NCBI GenBank assembly: GCA_900551055.1
Contig: URUK01000012.1
Span: 5,436 to 69,435 of the forward strand
Direction of reading: 5' to 3'
From: an uncultured Prevotella sp.
GTDB lineage: Bacteria > Bacteroidota > Bacteroidia > Bacteroidales > Bacteroidaceae
Length of the DNA: 64,000 nt
The notes under the pieces: generated by a model
The model's database searches: none
What the model saw: the letters and a program-made list of their open reading frames with translations, nothing else
Told to the model about the DNA's origin: nothing
Translations under genes and position numbers: made by a program
Shown here: positions 31,941 through 40,882 of the stretch, in pieces
How the letters are laid out: every line of letters starts with the position of its first letter
Position numbering within the stretch: the first letter of the stretch is position 1

Positions 31941-32345
31941 ATGAATAAGGTGATGCTTATAGGCAATGTCGGTAAGGAGCCGGTAGTCAGGTACTATGAC
32001 CACGACCAGGCGGTAGCAACTTTTACACTTGCGACGACGGAGCGCGGATATACCCTTCCGAACGGAACACAAGTGCCTGACCGTACAGACTGGCACAACA
32101 TAGTGTTGTACCGGGGCTTGGCCAAAATTGTTGAAAGGTATGTACACAAGGGTGACAAGCTTTATGTAGAAGGACGGATACATTACCGCACGTATGATGA
32201 CCAGAAAGGCATCCGCCATTATGTAACCGAGGTTTATGCAGACAGCATGGAACTGTTGTCGCCAAAGCCTTCATCCAATATGGAGAAAGGCCAGGGCACG
32301 CAGCCTGTGGAACAGCAGGGCAGTATAGACAAGGCACCGTTCTGA
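31941..32345 (+). CDS. ssb: Single-stranded DNA-binding protein
   Basis: The 134-residue OB-fold protein opens MNKVMLIGNVGKEPVVRY and contains ATFTLATTERGY, DWHNIVLYRGLAKIVERYVHKG and LYVEGRIHYRTY, the SSB core. The tail ends IDKAPF, a weaker acidic tip than the usual DDDIPF that binds partner proteins. It may be the main or an accessory SSB; another copy cannot be excluded. It lies between unrelated housekeeping genes. Confidence 0.95.
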   Translation: MNKVMLIGNVGKEPVVRYYDHDQAVATFTLATTERGYTLPNGTQVPDRTDWHNIVLYRGLAKIVERYVHKGDKLYVEGRIHYRTYDDQKGIRHYVTEVYADSMELLSPKPSSNMEKGQGTQPVEQQGSIDKAPF

Positions 32346-32378
32346 AGACGGTGCCTTTAATATGAGAAGTACGCGGAT

Positions 32379-32990
32379 ATGCCGTTGATGTCAGTAGAGG
32401 AAGTAGCCAAAGGCGTTAGGCTTGGTTTGTGGAATATAACGGAAAGTGTGGATGAATTTCTTTTACAGGGAAGTTCTACATCATTGTACAGGCAGGCCAT
32501 TATAGATAGTTACAGAGCAGTAGGGCGCCGCAGGGAAGCGCTTGCGGTGCGGTCGTTGATTGATGTAATGGTTGGCGACGACGTCGGGTTGCTTCATGAG
32601 AAATCAGGGAAGCCATATCTTTCCAATGGAATGAATATCAGCATAAGCCATACCAAGGGATGTGCGGCTGTTGTCATTTCACGGGAGAGAGTTGTCGCTG
32701 TTGACGTGGAATGCCTTGACGGCAGAGTGACGAATGTTGCTGGAAAAATGTTGCGCCCGGACGAAAATGCGGATACATTGACGGAGCTTTTGCTTCATTG
32801 GTGCGCTAAAGAGACGTTGTACAAACTGTATTCGGAAGAGCATCTTGCCTTGAAAGATATGCGTGTGCTGTCAATTGGAGGCGATGATACTCATGGAATA
32901 ATAAAAACGGAAAACGTCCAACGCGGCGAAACGTCGGACGTATATTATCGTATCTTTGACGGGAAAGTGCTTACTTACGCTGTTCTTTAG
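32379..32990 (+). CDS. 4'-Phosphopantetheinyl transferase superfamily protein
   Basis: This 203-residue protein contains the Sfp-type motifs ISISHTKGCAAVVIS, VVAVDVECLDG (Mg ligands) and LLHWCAKETLYKLY, the last matching the WxxKEA/S signature with a Thr. It would load CoA-derived arms onto acyl or peptidyl carrier proteins. The length is between AcpS and full Sfp. Its last 20 bases overlap the end of the convergent DEAD-box gene. It follows ssb by 33 bases and is probably co-transcribed. Confidence 0.88.
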   Translation: MPLMSVEEVAKGVRLGLWNITESVDEFLLQGSSTSLYRQAIIDSYRAVGRRREALAVRSLIDVMVGDDVGLLHEKSGKPYLSNGMNISISHTKGCAAVVISRERVVAVDVECLDGRVTNVAGKMLRPDENADTLTELLLHWCAKETLYKLYSEEHLALKDMRVLSIGGDDTHGIIKTENVQRGETSDVYYRIFDGKVLTYAVL

Positions 32991-34233
32991 GCTTGTTCCA
33001 CTTTTTATTGAACTTGCCTTTTTTCTTAAACCGACCTTTTCCTCTTTTTTCGTTATGATGTCCGCTTCTTGATTCAGAAATCTTGTATTCGGGGGCTTTG
33101 CCCAGTTCCTTTGGTAATGGGATTTTTTCCACTTCGTGTCCGAGGAACGTTTCTATTTCCATGAAGTTGCGTATTTCCTTGCCACGGACAAGTGTTATGG
33201 CTATTCCGTCATGGTCGGCGCGTGCGGTTCTGCCTATGCGGTGGACATAATCTTCGCAATCGTGTGGCACGTCATAGTTTATTACCATGGAAATATCGTC
33301 AATGTCGATGCCTCGTGCAACAATATCGGTCGCTACGAGCACGTCGATTTGTCCGCTCTTGAAGAGATACATCACTTCGTCCCTTTGGCTTTGCATCAGG
33401 TCGGAGTGCATTTCTCCGCTATTTACTTTTATCGATTTGAGCGCCTTGTTTATTTCCTTGACTTTTTGTTTTGAGCTTGAGAATATTATTACACGCTTTT
33501 GCCCGTATGTCTGGAATATGTGTCTTAATACTCCGTTTTTCTGGTTTTCGTGGCAGATGCAGGCAAGCTGCTTTATCTTTTCGGCAGGTTTGCTTACTGC
33601 AAGTTTTATTATGGCAGGATTTTTTAATATAGTTTTGGCAAGTTCTTCTATCTTGGGAGGCATTGTAGCCGAGAACATTATCGTCTGACAACTTTCTGGC
33701 AGTAGTTTTGCTATTGACAGGATGTCTTCATGAAATCCCATGTCGAGCATGCGGTCGGCCTCGTCAAGAACAAAGAATGACACTTTGCTAAAATCAACAT
33801 TGCCCATATTGATATGGCTTATAAGGCGACCGGGAGTCGCGATGATGACATCCGTTCCCATCTTCATACTCTTGTATTCCTGGTCATAACGGCTGCCGTC
33901 GTTGCCTCCGTAAACCGCTACGCTGCTGACCGACGGCATATAATATGAAAAACCTTGCATAGCTTGGTCTATCTGTTGTGCCAATTCGCGTGTAGGACTC
34001 ATGATGACACAGTTTATTGACTCTTCCAGAAAGTCCTCTTCGTCAAGCATGCTAAGTATGGGCAGCAAGTAAGCGGCGGTTTTTCCTGTTCCCGTCTGTG
34101 CTATTCCGAGCACGTCTTTTCCTGCAATTATCTCGGGTATACATTTCTCTTGGATGGGAGTACATGTCGTCCAACCCATATCGTCTATTGCGTCGAGAGT
34201 GTTGTCGCTTAAATCTAAATCGTAAAAATCCAT
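32971..34233 (-). CDS. DEAD-box ATP-dependent RNA helicase (RhlE-like)
   Basis: The 420-residue helicase has all core motifs: AQTGTGKTAAYL (I), PTRELAQQ (Ia), TPGRLISH (Ib), VLDEADRMLD (II), FSATMPP (III), VATDIVARGIDID (V) and HRIGRTARA (VI). A short basic tail rich in Lys, Gly and Phe (KRGKGRFKKKGKF) probably binds RNA. It unwinds structured RNA, for example in ribosome assembly or cold growth. It lies 7 bases after the lptG-like stop on the same strand. Confidence 0.95.
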   Translation of the reverse strand: MDFYDLDLSDNTLDAIDDMGWTTCTPIQEKCIPEIIAGKDVLGIAQTGTGKTAAYLLPILSMLDEEDFLEESINCVIMSPTRELAQQIDQAMQGFSYYMPSVSSVAVYGGNDGSRYDQEYKSMKMGTDVIIATPGRLISHINMGNVDFSKVSFFVLDEADRMLDMGFHEDILSIAKLLPESCQTIMFSATMPPKIEELAKTILKNPAIIKLAVSKPAEKIKQLACICHENQKNGVLRHIFQTYGQKRVIIFSSSKQKVKEINKALKSIKVNSGEMHSDLMQSQRDEVMYLFKSGQIDVLVATDIVARGIDIDDISMVINYDVPHDCEDYVHRIGRTARADHDGIAITLVRGKEIRNFMEIETFLGHEVEKIPLPKELGKAPEYKISESRSGHHNEKRGKGRFKKKGKFNKKWNKPKEQRK

Positions 34234-34240
34234 GTTGATA

Positions 34241-35461
34241 TTAGTTTGGTGCCTTACGGTAGCAGAAATATGCCACTACCGTGAAAATTATATTAGGTAT
34301 CCATGCGGCCAGCATAGGTGGGGTGTTGGCGTTGATTGCAAATGTGGAAGATACGGTCTGTAGCATGATATAAGTGAAACTTAACGCCAATCCGATGCCA
34401 AGATACAATCCCATTCCGCCCTTCCGTTTCCTTGATGACAATGAAAGACCTATGGTTGTCAATATGAATGAAGCGAAGGAGGTTGCTATGCGCTTGTGGA
34501 ATTCAACTTCGTACTGTACTACATTGCCCGACCCTCGGTCAATCTGTTTGCTGATATAGTCACGGAGTTGTGGACTTGTAAAAGTTTCTTGCTGGCCTTT
34601 GGAGAATACAAGGTCGGTAGGTTCCATCATTATTGTTGTGTCTTTTACCGAACCGCTTGTGATTGTCTCACGCATACCTTTAAGCTGCCTTATGCGCCAG
34701 TTGCGCGCCTTCCAATGATACTTCGAGTCCGAAATAGTGTCGTACTGGATTTCAGATGCAGTCATGTGGCTTATCAGCTTTTTGTCCTCAAACTTGTCAA
34801 GGCAGAAGCCATAGCCTTTTTTCATGTTGTTGTCATAGTGCTGTATGTATGCAATAACCCCTTTGCCTACTTGCAGCTGGACATTCTCTGCCGATGTGTT
34901 CTTTTTCTTATTCTTATAGATTGTTTCGAAGTTCTGCCTTATTATAGTGCCTTTTGGTATTACATAGGCACCAAGGAAAAAGGTCATTATTGATATTAGT
35001 GCAGCCGATATCATGTAAGGGCGCATCAATCTCTTGAAACTTACGCCAGCCGCAAGCATCGATATTATTTCCGAGTTCCCGGCAAGTTTCGATGTGAAGA
35101 ATATCACAGCGATGAAGACAAACAGTGGGCTGAACAGGTTTGCAAAGTAAGGAACGAAGTTCATGTAATAATCAACCACAATAGCCCTTAATGGAGCATG
35201 GTATTGAGTGAACTTTGCAAGGTTCTCGTTTATGTCGAAAACGATTGAAATCGATATAATCAGCGCGATGGAGTAGAAGTATGTGCCGATGAATTTCTTG
35301 ATTATATACCAGTCCAGAATCTTCAAATATCTTGAGGGATTAAGGTATTTCAGCTTGTTGCCAATCCATGCGAATGCCATGAAAAGCCATTTGAGATGAC
35401 CTTTCGTCCACCTCATTAGCTTTAATGCCTTTCTGAATTTCCTGATATTTTTCGTTTTCAT
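34241..35461 (-). CDS. LptF/LptG-family permease (YjgP/YjgQ)
   Basis: This 406-residue inner-membrane protein of the lipopolysaccharide export ABC system has an N-terminal helix pair (ILDWYIIKKFIGTYFYSIALIISISIVFDI), a third and fourth helix near residues 95-165, a large periplasmic beta-jellyroll domain and two C-terminal helices, the standard layout. It may serve as both LptF and LptG. LptC is encoded at 63.2 kb; the LptB ATPase is not in the window. It sits in a run with tgt upstream (9 bases). Confidence 0.93.
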   Translation of the reverse strand: MKTKNIRKFRKALKLMRWTKGHLKWLFMAFAWIGNKLKYLNPSRYLKILDWYIIKKFIGTYFYSIALIISISIVFDINENLAKFTQYHAPLRAIVVDYYMNFVPYFANLFSPLFVFIAVIFFTSKLAGNSEIISMLAAGVSFKRLMRPYMISAALISIMTFFLGAYVIPKGTIIRQNFETIYKNKKKNTSAENVQLQVGKGVIAYIQHYDNNMKKGYGFCLDKFEDKKLISHMTASEIQYDTISDSKYHWKARNWRIRQLKGMRETITSGSVKDTTIMMEPTDLVFSKGQQETFTSPQLRDYISKQIDRGSGNVVQYEVEFHKRIATSFASFILTTIGLSLSSRKRKGGMGLYLGIGLALSFTYIMLQTVSSTFAINANTPPMLAAWIPNIIFTVVAYFCYRKAPN

Positions 35462-35470
35462 GCCATTTCG

Positions 35471-36598
35471 TTAAATCCGTTTCCCAAGCTGGTCGATGAT
35501 GGTAGATTTCCACCTTACGAAGTCTCCTGCCTCTATGTGGCTGCGTGCATCGTTGACAAGGCGCAGGTAAAATGCAAGGTTATGTATGCTGGCTATTTGC
35601 ATGGCCAGAAGTTCTTGCGCCTTGAAAAGATGGTGAAGATAGGCTTTTGAATATGTCTTGTCAACGTCGCAACCATCCGGATCGATGGGAGAGAAGTCCT
35701 TTTCCCACTTCTTGTTGCGCATGTTTATTGTACCGTTATATGTGAACAGCATGGCGTTGCGTCCGTTTCTTGTCGGCATAACGCAGTCGAACATGTCCAC
35801 ACCACGCTCTATCGCTTCAAGAATGTTTTGTGGTGTGCCGACTCCCATCAGGTATCTGGGCTTTTCCTTAGGCAGTATCTCATTGACTACCTCAATCATC
35901 TCATACATCACTTCGGTCGGTTCGCCTACCGCCAAGCCGCCGATAGCGTTGCCTTCAGCGCCTTTGTCGGCGACGAACTTGGCCGCGTCGCGTCGCAGGT
36001 CCTTGAATGTACAGCCTTGGACAATTGGGAACAATACCTGATTGTACCCATAGAGAGGTTCCGTTTCGTTGAACCGTTTGATGCAGCGGTCGAGCCAGCG
36101 TTGTGTCAACATCAGGCTCTTTTTTGCATATTGGTAATCACTTTGACCTGGAGGGCACTCGTCGAAAGCCATCATGATGTCGGCTCCGATAATCCTTTCA
36201 GTGTCAATGACGTTTTCCGGGGTGAAGAAATGCTTTGAACCGTCAATGTGAGAGCGGAACTCGCAGCCTTCCTCTTTGAGCTTTCTTATGCCGGTCAGCG
36301 AGAAAACCTGAAAGCCGCCGCTGTCTGTAAGGATTGGCCTGTCCCATGTGTTGAATTTGTGGAGTCCGCCAGCCGCCTTGAGTACGTCAAGTCCGGGGCG
36401 CAGGTATAGATGATAGGTGTTGCCCAGGATTATTTGGGCTTTCACCTCTTCGCGCAGCTCGCTGAAGTGTACGCCTTTCACGCTGCCGCACGTTCCTACA
36501 GGCATGAATATAGGAGTCCGAATCTGGCCGTGCCCCGTAGTAATGAGGCCTGTGCGTGCGTCGCTGGCGTTGTCAGTATGTTGTATTTCGAAAAACAT
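35471..36598 (-). CDS. tgt: Queuine tRNA-ribosyltransferase (Tgt)
   Basis: The 375-residue enzyme exchanges guanine 34 for preQ1 in tRNAs with GUN anticodons. The catalytic Asp lies in LTDSGGFQVFSLTG, with FRSHIDGS, then GLAVGEP and DMFDCVMPTRNGRN, which holds the second Asp. The zinc site is unusual: where E. coli has CDCYTC, this protein reads GCDVDKTYSKAYLHHL, keeping one Cys. The His of IHNLAFY remains. Similar loss is found in other Bacteroidota Tgt proteins. It lies 2-3 bases after lon. Confidence 0.95.
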   Translation of the reverse strand: MFFEIQHTDNASDARTGLITTGHGQIRTPIFMPVGTCGSVKGVHFSELREEVKAQIILGNTYHLYLRPGLDVLKAAGGLHKFNTWDRPILTDSGGFQVFSLTGIRKLKEEGCEFRSHIDGSKHFFTPENVIDTERIIGADIMMAFDECPPGQSDYQYAKKSLMLTQRWLDRCIKRFNETEPLYGYNQVLFPIVQGCTFKDLRRDAAKFVADKGAEGNAIGGLAVGEPTEVMYEMIEVVNEILPKEKPRYLMGVGTPQNILEAIERGVDMFDCVMPTRNGRNAMLFTYNGTINMRNKKWEKDFSPIDPDGCDVDKTYSKAYLHHLFKAQELLAMQIASIHNLAFYLRLVNDARSHIEAGDFVRWKSTIIDQLGKRI

Positions 36599-36601
36599 TC
36601 C

Positions 36602-39049
36602 TCAATCTTCGATGCTGAACGTTACGGGATTTTTTACTTTCTCGTCAGTGAGGGCAAAGTTCCATACCTCCTGTATGTTCTCGACATAATGGAAGTTTAC
36701 GCCGCGGATGTATTCCTCTGATATTTCCTCGATGTCTTTCCTGTTGTCTTTGCACATCACGATTTCAGTGATGCCGGCGCGTTTGGCTGCAAGGATTTTT
36801 TCCTTAATTCCGCCAACAGGCAGCACCTTGCCTCTTAGGGTTATTTCGCCTGTCATGGCTGTCTTTGCGCGAACCTTGCGCTGTGTCAGTGCTGACGCAA
36901 TGGACGTGGCAATGGTAATGCCTGCCGACGGACCGTCTTTCGGCGTAGCGCCTTCCGGCACATGGATGTGGATGTTCCAGTGGTCGAAGATGCGGTAGTC
37001 TATTTTCAGTATGTCGGCATGAGCCTTGACATATTCAAGCGCAAGTATGGCTGATTCTTTCATAACATCGCCAAGATTGCCCGTAAGCGTCAGTTTTGCG
37101 CCTTTCCCTTTGCTCAGACTTGTTTCGATAAACAGAATCTCTCCTCCTACGCTTGTCCATGCAAGCCCTGTCACAACACCGGCATATTCGTTGCCTTGGT
37201 ATATGTCACGGTAGAACGGAGGGTTGCCCAAAAGAGAGCAAAGCTCGTCTGGAGTTATTTTGTTGTAAGGCAAAACGCCGTCTTTCGCTTTCAGGAAAGC
37301 CAATTTGCGCAGAGCCTTGTTTATTTGTTTCTCCAGTTGTCTTACTCCGCTTTCACGAGTGTATTGTTCTATAACCTTCTCAATGGCCTGCTTGGTGAAC
37401 ACAAGTTTCTTCTCGTCGGCCAGTCCGGTGTTTTCCTTTTCCTTGGGAATGAGGTGGCGTTTTGCTATTTCAACCTTTTCTTCGGTGATGTATCCGCTGA
37501 CCTCTATCAGTTCCATACGGTCGAGCAGTGGGCGTGGTATGGTGTTGAGGTCGTTTGCCGTGGCAATGAAGAGTACTTTGGACAGGTTGTAGTCCACGTC
37601 AAGGTAATTGTCGTGGAATGCGATGTTCTGTTCCGGGTCAAGCACTTCAAGCAGGGCGGATGCCGGGTCGCCGTTTATTGTGTTTTGGGTCACCTTGTCA
37701 ATCTCGTCGAGAATGAACACGGGGTTTGACGAGCCGGCTTTCTGTATGCTTTTTATTATGCGACCGGGCATAGCTCCTATGTACGTGCGGCGGTGTCCGC
37801 GTATTTCCGCTTCGTCGTGTACGCCGCCAAGTGATATGCGTACATATTTGCGTTTCATCGCGCTGGCAATGCTCTTGCCCAGGCTTGTTTTGCCTACTCC
37901 GGGAGGACCGTACAGGCATATGATAGGCGATTTCAGGTCTTTTCTGAGGCTTAATACCGCCATGTATTCGAGTATGCGCTCCTTCACCTTTTTCATGCCG
38001 TAGTGGTCTTTGTCAAGCACTTTTTCGGCACGTTTCAGGTTCAGGTCGTCCTGTGTGTAGCTCTCCCACGGCAGGTTGACGAGGGTTTGCAGGTAATTCA
38101 GCTGTACACTGAATTCCGGACTTTGCGGGTTGAGGATGTCAAGCTTTTCCAGCTCCTTGTTGAATGTGGCTTCTATCTCGTCAGGCCACTTCTTTTTCTT
38201 TGCTTCTTCCAGCAGTTCCTTGCGCTCGGGATAGCTTTCGCCGTTGCCAAGCTCTTCCTTTATGTTCTTGATTTGCTGTTGCAGGAAGTATTCGCGCTGC
38301 TGTTCGTCGATGTCTTCGCGTGTCTTGGTGCGTATGTCGTGCTTCAGTTCGAGCAACTGCATTTCGCGGTGCAATATCTTGAGCAGCTTGAACAGTCTGT
38401 CCTTTAGCGAGTTTGTCTTCAGCAACTTGATTTTTTCATCAGTGTCGAAAGGCAGGCTTGTACATATGAAGTTGAGCAGTATGACGGCGTTGCTGATGTT
38501 TTGAAGGGCGAACTGAGCCTCGTCGGGGATTTCGTCGTTTTTCTTGACATATTCTATTGTGACGTTACGCAGGTCCTCGATTGCGGCCATGAACTCTTTG
38601 TCCTTCTCGTCCGGTATTTTTTCAGACGCCATTTCCACCGTGCCCCTCAGAAATGGTACGGTGTTGCTGATGGAAGTAAGCTTGCAGCGTCCCAAGCCTT
38701 GCAGGATTACGGTAACGTTGCCTGTTTGTCCCGGCATCTCGAGCACACGTATTATTTTGGCATACACTCCGTATTCATAGAGTTGCTCTTTTTTTAACGG
38801 ATTGTCTTCTTCTGCTGTTTTTTGGCAGAATACAGCGAATGCTTTGTCTGGTGATTCTTTCAGATAGCTGATAAGGTTCAGGCTTGAAGTGCGCCCTATA
38901 AGTACTGGCGATACCACTCCGGGAAACAATATGAGGTTTCGTGTGGCGAGTATGGGCAGCTCGCCGTCTTTGTCTCCTTCAAACAGTTTTGTTATGTCGC
39001 CTTCGTAATCGGCTATCATTGAAAAAGCATTGTTGACTTCTTTGTTCAT
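36602..39049 (-). CDS. lon: ATP-dependent protease Lon
   Basis: The 815-residue serine protease degrades damaged and regulatory proteins. Its substrate-binding LON domain starts LPILATRNLILFPGVVSPVLI, the AAA+ Walker A is GPPGVGKTSLGKS, Walker B IFILDEIDKV, and the protease Ser-Lys dyad lies in PKDGPSAGITI and VLPVGGIKEKILAA. The frame extends to 39223, but the ATG at 39049 (MNKEVNNAFSMI) fits the family and leaves a leader of about 115 bases after the -7 box at 39172. Confidence 0.97.
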   Translation of the reverse strand: MNKEVNNAFSMIADYEGDITKLFEGDKDGELPILATRNLILFPGVVSPVLIGRTSSLNLISYLKESPDKAFAVFCQKTAEEDNPLKKEQLYEYGVYAKIIRVLEMPGQTGNVTVILQGLGRCKLTSISNTVPFLRGTVEMASEKIPDEKDKEFMAAIEDLRNVTIEYVKKNDEIPDEAQFALQNISNAVILLNFICTSLPFDTDEKIKLLKTNSLKDRLFKLLKILHREMQLLELKHDIRTKTREDIDEQQREYFLQQQIKNIKEELGNGESYPERKELLEEAKKKKWPDEIEATFNKELEKLDILNPQSPEFSVQLNYLQTLVNLPWESYTQDDLNLKRAEKVLDKDHYGMKKVKERILEYMAVLSLRKDLKSPIICLYGPPGVGKTSLGKSIASAMKRKYVRISLGGVHDEAEIRGHRRTYIGAMPGRIIKSIQKAGSSNPVFILDEIDKVTQNTINGDPASALLEVLDPEQNIAFHDNYLDVDYNLSKVLFIATANDLNTIPRPLLDRMELIEVSGYITEEKVEIAKRHLIPKEKENTGLADEKKLVFTKQAIEKVIEQYTRESGVRQLEKQINKALRKLAFLKAKDGVLPYNKITPDELCSLLGNPPFYRDIYQGNEYAGVVTGLAWTSVGGEILFIETSLSKGKGAKLTLTGNLGDVMKESAILALEYVKAHADILKIDYRIFDHWNIHIHVPEGATPKDGPSAGITIATSIASALTQRKVRAKTAMTGEITLRGKVLPVGGIKEKILAAKRAGITEIVMCKDNRKDIEEISEEYIRGVNFHYVENIQEVWNFALTDEKVKNPVTFSIED

Positions 39050-39171
39050 AAGTTTTGTTCGCATATATGTGCATCCGGACCGGCCGCCATGCTTGCATGT
39101 CGTGCTCCATCCAGCCAATCCTTTCACCTTTGTTTGCTTGTTTTGTTGTTTCAAATCATTATATTGGGGTG

Positions 39172-39179
39172 CAAATTTA
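39172..39179 (-). promoter_or_regulatory. -7 box of lon promoter
   Basis: On the minus strand TAAATTTG, about 123 bases before the ATG. No heat-shock inverted repeat was seen. Confidence 0.5.
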
Positions 39180-39388
39180 CTCATTTTAATTGACATTTTA
39201 TTTCTTTGTGCCGTTATTTTCATTTAATTAATGTTTGCAGCCGGTTGGTCTTGTGTATAAGGCTGGGGCGGACTGCGTGGATTGACACGTCGATGAACCT
39301 GTCTGCAGGTGTGGGCTATAGTGACGTTGAGGTCCTGGCAACGTTAGGAATTTTTGTTGCTGATTTGCGTTTGGCGGCAAATGACGTT

Positions 39389-39454
39389 GTAAAATGCCGT
39401 AAATCGCAAGCTAAAAGGCGGTCTTTCGCATTGCGAAAGACCGCCTTTTGTAAA
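39389..39454. repeat. 22-bp repeat array D (three units) with perfect 37-bp palindrome
   Basis: Units at 39389, 39411 and 39433 have cores AAAATGCCGTAAATCGCA, AAAAGGCGGTCTTTCGCA and GAAAGACCGCCTTTTG. Bases 39413-39449 are a perfect palindrome of two 18-base arms around one T. A weaker unit may precede it at 39367. Confidence 0.88.
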
Positions 39455-39490
39455 GTGTTGGGTGTCAAAGTCTTATGAGAGACAATGCAA

Positions 39491-40882
39491 TTAGCCGCCC
39501 TGCTTGTTGTCAGTTTTGTTGTGCTCAGACCCATTTGTCATGTAAGTTATTTTTATGGCTTCAGCCGTATGTCCGGTTATACGTGTCCGGTCGTCAGGGC
39601 GCAAGCCTACAAGCCATACCGTATGGCCTTCGGCATCGGTCATTATCAGTTGGCGTTGCTTGTCGAAGAGGTTTAGTTTTATGTCCGTAAGGTAGTCGCT
39701 TACGAGTTTGGAACCGTTCATGCCGAAAGGTTTGAAACGGTCGCCCGGTGCTACAAGTCTTACGGTCAGTGGGAATACGACATTTGCCGCATCGGCCATG
39801 CAGCAGCATTTGTCGGCGGTCGGAATGGCGAAACCGTTGTCTCGGTTCACTTTTTCAACCCTTATTTTCATTCTGTTGTTTATTACATACAGGCCGCATT
39901 CAGGAATGATGACAGGCCGCTGCCCGATGTCTTCTTTGGGCTCTATTATGAGGCAGCTTCGGTCTATAAGCAACTTGTGGGTTTGAGAAAAATAAATGCG
40001 TCCGGGTTCAGATGTCATAGACGAGCGAATTTGCTCGATTTGCGCTGGTGTGAAATCATAATCCTTCAGCAACCTGAACAGGATGTAGCCTGATGCCGGT
40101 TCTTGGACAATTGCCTGTATGCTGATGCGTGTAGAGCCTCCATTTCGGGTCAGGGCTGTCTGGGCGGTGTTTTCAGCAATAGTGTCAAGTGCAGTGGCTG
40201 CTTCGGCCACGCGTTCAGCCGTGCCTGCGATGCTGTGGCTTACGGAAGGATTGATTTCTTTCATCAGCGGCAGGATGTCAAGGCGTATCTTGTTTCTGAC
40301 AACATCGTCTATGAGATTGGTGCTGTCAGTTACGTATTCCTGTCCGGCTTCGGTTAGTGCAGTCTCAATCTCGTGCCTGGTTACGCATAACAGCGGCCGT
40401 ACAATGTTGCCGTTTTTGGGCTTTATGCCGGTAAGACCGTGCAGACCTGTGCCCCGGATAAGGTTGAGCAGTACAGTCTCTACTGAGTCGTCTTGGTGAT
40501 GAGCCACACATATGGCTGACGCATTTATGTCGTTTGCCAGTTGGTTGAAGTATGCGTAACGCAAATGCCGCGCGGCCATTTCTATGCTAATCTTCCGCAG
40601 GAGTGCAAAGCCTTTGGTGTCAAAATGTGTAATGTGAAGTGCAATGCCGTTGTCATTGCAGAATTTTTTGCAAAACTTTTCATCGCGGTTTGATTCATCA
40701 CCGCGCAGATGGAAGTTGCAGTGGGCCGCTTCTATAGTGTATCCGAGTTCTTTAAGTGTCAGTGCCAAAGTTACGCTGTCAGCTCCGCCAGACAGTGCTA
40801 CAAGATATTTCTTATCTCGTTGCATAAGCTTATGCAACGAGATGAACTTGGAAACCTTTTGTAAAAACGGCTTATTCAACAT
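39491..40882 (-). CDS. tilS: tRNA(Ile)-lysidine synthase
   Basis: The 463-residue N-type ATP pyrophosphatase adds lysine to C34 of the tRNA-Ile CAU anticodon, which lets it read AUA. The PP-loop is LVALSGGADSVTLAL near residue 30, with CNFHLRGDESNRDE and ICVAHHQDDSVETVLLNLIRGTGLHGL. A C-terminal substrate-binding domain ends with LTDIKLNLFDKQRQLIM and VWLVGLRPDDRTRIT. It overlaps rlmI by 11 bases. Confidence 0.95.
   Translation of the reverse strand: MLNKPFLQKVSKFISLHKLMQRDKKYLVALSGGADSVTLALTLKELGYTIEAAHCNFHLRGDESNRDEKFCKKFCNDNGIALHITHFDTKGFALLRKISIEMAARHLRYAYFNQLANDINASAICVAHHQDDSVETVLLNLIRGTGLHGLTGIKPKNGNIVRPLLCVTRHEIETALTEAGQEYVTDSTNLIDDVVRNKIRLDILPLMKEINPSVSHSIAGTAERVAEAATALDTIAENTAQTALTRNGGSTRISIQAIVQEPASGYILFRLLKDYDFTPAQIEQIRSSMTSEPGRIYFSQTHKLLIDRSCLIIEPKEDIGQRPVIIPECGLYVINNRMKIRVEKVNRDNGFAIPTADKCCCMADAANVVFPLTVRLVAPGDRFKPFGMNGSKLVSDYLTDIKLNLFDKQRQLIMTDAEGHTVWLVGLRPDDRTRITGHTAEAIKITYMTNGSEHNKTDNKQGG

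Larger units (their letters stand above)
39050..39490. other. Region between lon start and tilS end
   Basis: 441 bases without a gene: the lon leader with its -7 box, then about 180 bases in which I see nothing except GTTG/CAAC hairpin arms near 39330, then array D and 36 bases to the tilS stop. Confidence 0.55.
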
